Shown piece after piece: positions 31,325-31,849 of a stretch of DNA of 31,849 nucleotides. How positions within the stretch are numbered: position 1 is the stretch's first letter; each line of letters opens with the position of its first letter. This stretch comes from Actinobacteria bacterium UBA3086 (GTDB lineage: Bacteria; Actinomycetota; Coriobacteriia; Anaerosomatales; UBA3086): assembly GCA_002367305.1 (NCBI GenBank), contig DFBG01000091.1, positions 10,081-41,929 on the forward strand, written 5' to 3'. The translations under genes and the position numbers were made by a program. Under the pieces are notes generated by a model. It searched no databases. It was not told the origin of the DNA and saw only the letters and a program-made list of their open reading frames with translations.

Positions 31325-31354
31325 GGCGATCCCTCCAGAACTATCGGGTTCGTG

Positions 31355-31849
31355 TCAGTTCTGCACTTTTCGAATAGGAGCGTAACCCGCCAGAAGCGTC
31401 TTGGTCCCGGCAGTCTTGAACGAGATCGTGAGCTTGTCACCCTTGACCGCGGTCACCACGCCGACACCGAACACCTTGTGGTCGACCACATCCCCTTCCG
31501 AGAAGACCTCGGTCGACTTTGCTTTCTTGCCCGCAGCCGACGCCGCCGAACCCGTCACGCCGGACCCGAACACGCGACCATCGCCTCGCGGAATACCGCT
31601 GCCGAAGCTGGAGCCTCGGGAGCCCTCGCCCCGGCGTGCGAAGCCCGTGCCGCTGATGCCCTGCGAGCCCACACCGCTCGCGGTGATGTGCTCGTCGGGT
31701 ATCTCGGCTATGAATCGACTCGGCGCATTGTGCTGCGTGGAGCCGAAGATGGAACGCGATTGCGCGTGGGTGAGATAGAGCCGCTCGCGAGCGCGAGTGA
31801 TTCCCACGTAGCAGAGACGGCGTTCCTCCTCCAGGCCCTTGTCGCCGTC
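31355..31849 (-). CDS. pcrA: ATP-dependent DNA helicase PcrA/UvrD, C-terminal part (5' end outside window)
   Basis: 164 residues of the C-terminus. The window edge cuts the frame just before GLEEERRLCYVGITRARERL, the conserved helicase motif VI of UvrD/PcrA/Rep proteins, with its ATP-contacting arginine. After QHNAPSRFIAEIPDEHI comes a Gly/Ser-rich low-complexity linker of about 65 residues, then the C-terminal Tudor-like domain FSEGDVVDHKVFGVGVVTAV ending LLAGYAPIRKVQN, which in PcrA and UvrD binds RNA polymerase. It unwinds DNA in repair and removes stalled complexes. The stop lies 30 bases upstream of the pyrophosphatase start, on the same strand, so it may be the first gene of a three-gene unit with the pyrophosphatase and the PAP2 phosphatase. 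Confidence 0.94.
   Translation of the reverse strand, partial: DGDKGLEEERRLCYVGITRARERLYLTHAQSRSIFGSTQHNAPSRFIAEIPDEHITASGVGSQGISGTGFARRGEGSRGSSFGSGIPRGDGRVFGSGVTGSAASAAGKKAKSTEVFSEGDVVDHKVFGVGVVTAVKGDKLTISFKTAGTKTLLAGYAPIRKVQN

Overview
The window looks like a chromosomal segment of a high-GC, Gram-positive-type bacterium. I would place it in Actinomycetota, possibly near the Coriobacteriia, but only tentatively. The reasons are the GC-rich codon use, G-rich Shine-Dalgarno sites, GTG and TTG starts, an archaeal-type phosphoglycerate mutase, a CBS/DRTGG-type family II pyrophosphatase, and a chemotaxis system of the CheD/CheX type. No tRNA, rRNA, CRISPR array, insertion sequence or phage gene was seen. 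No stretch longer than 300 bases lacks a gene; the longest gene-free gaps are about 180 to 210 bases.

Layout. 1-932 (+): the end of a probable PadR-type regulator, then a flavodoxin-fold reductase. 944-3741 (-): a papain-like hydrolase, phosphoglycerate mutase and a Na+/Ca2+ exchanger. 3852-5763 (+): a short leader ORF coupled to threonine synthase, then a small DUF2795-like protein. 5787-11572 (-): a tandem run of NatA/NatB-like ABC exporter, methyltransferase, GNAT acetyltransferase, NhaA, an unknown membrane protein and a glycerophosphodiesterase. 11715-12896 (+): a membrane polyferredoxin. 12907-13025 (+): a sigma-54-type promoter followed by a candidate small RNA ending in a strong terminator. 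13073-16520 (-): pstSCAB. 16733-19209 (+): phoP-phoR, divergent from pstS, with PHO-box-like repeats between. 19217-19606 (-): a lone receiver protein. 19654-26123 (+): a structured leader followed by cheA-cheW-mcp-cheR-cheD-cheYX. 26159-28913 (-): a NarL-type two-component pair. 29003-31849 (-): a PAP2 phosphatase, the pyrophosphatase and the end of PcrA helicase.

How the genes work together. The Pst/PhoPR block is a complete phosphate-sensing and uptake unit except that phoU is missing here. The chemotaxis operon is very compact: most neighbours overlap by ATGA. It encodes receptor, kinase, coupling protein, methyltransferase, deamidase and a fused CheY-CheX output/phosphatase protein, but no CheB.

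The most interesting observations are: (1) a near-consensus sigma-54 promoter driving a roughly 93-nt RNA of two hairpins, each with a C-rich, Shine-Dalgarno-complementary loop; (2) a leader upstream of cheA in which a candidate ribosome-binding site and start codon are buried in a 14-bp stem that competes with a perfect 9-bp alternative stem; (3) a 25-codon leader ORF with its own strong ribosome-binding site, overlapping the threonine synthase start by ATGA.
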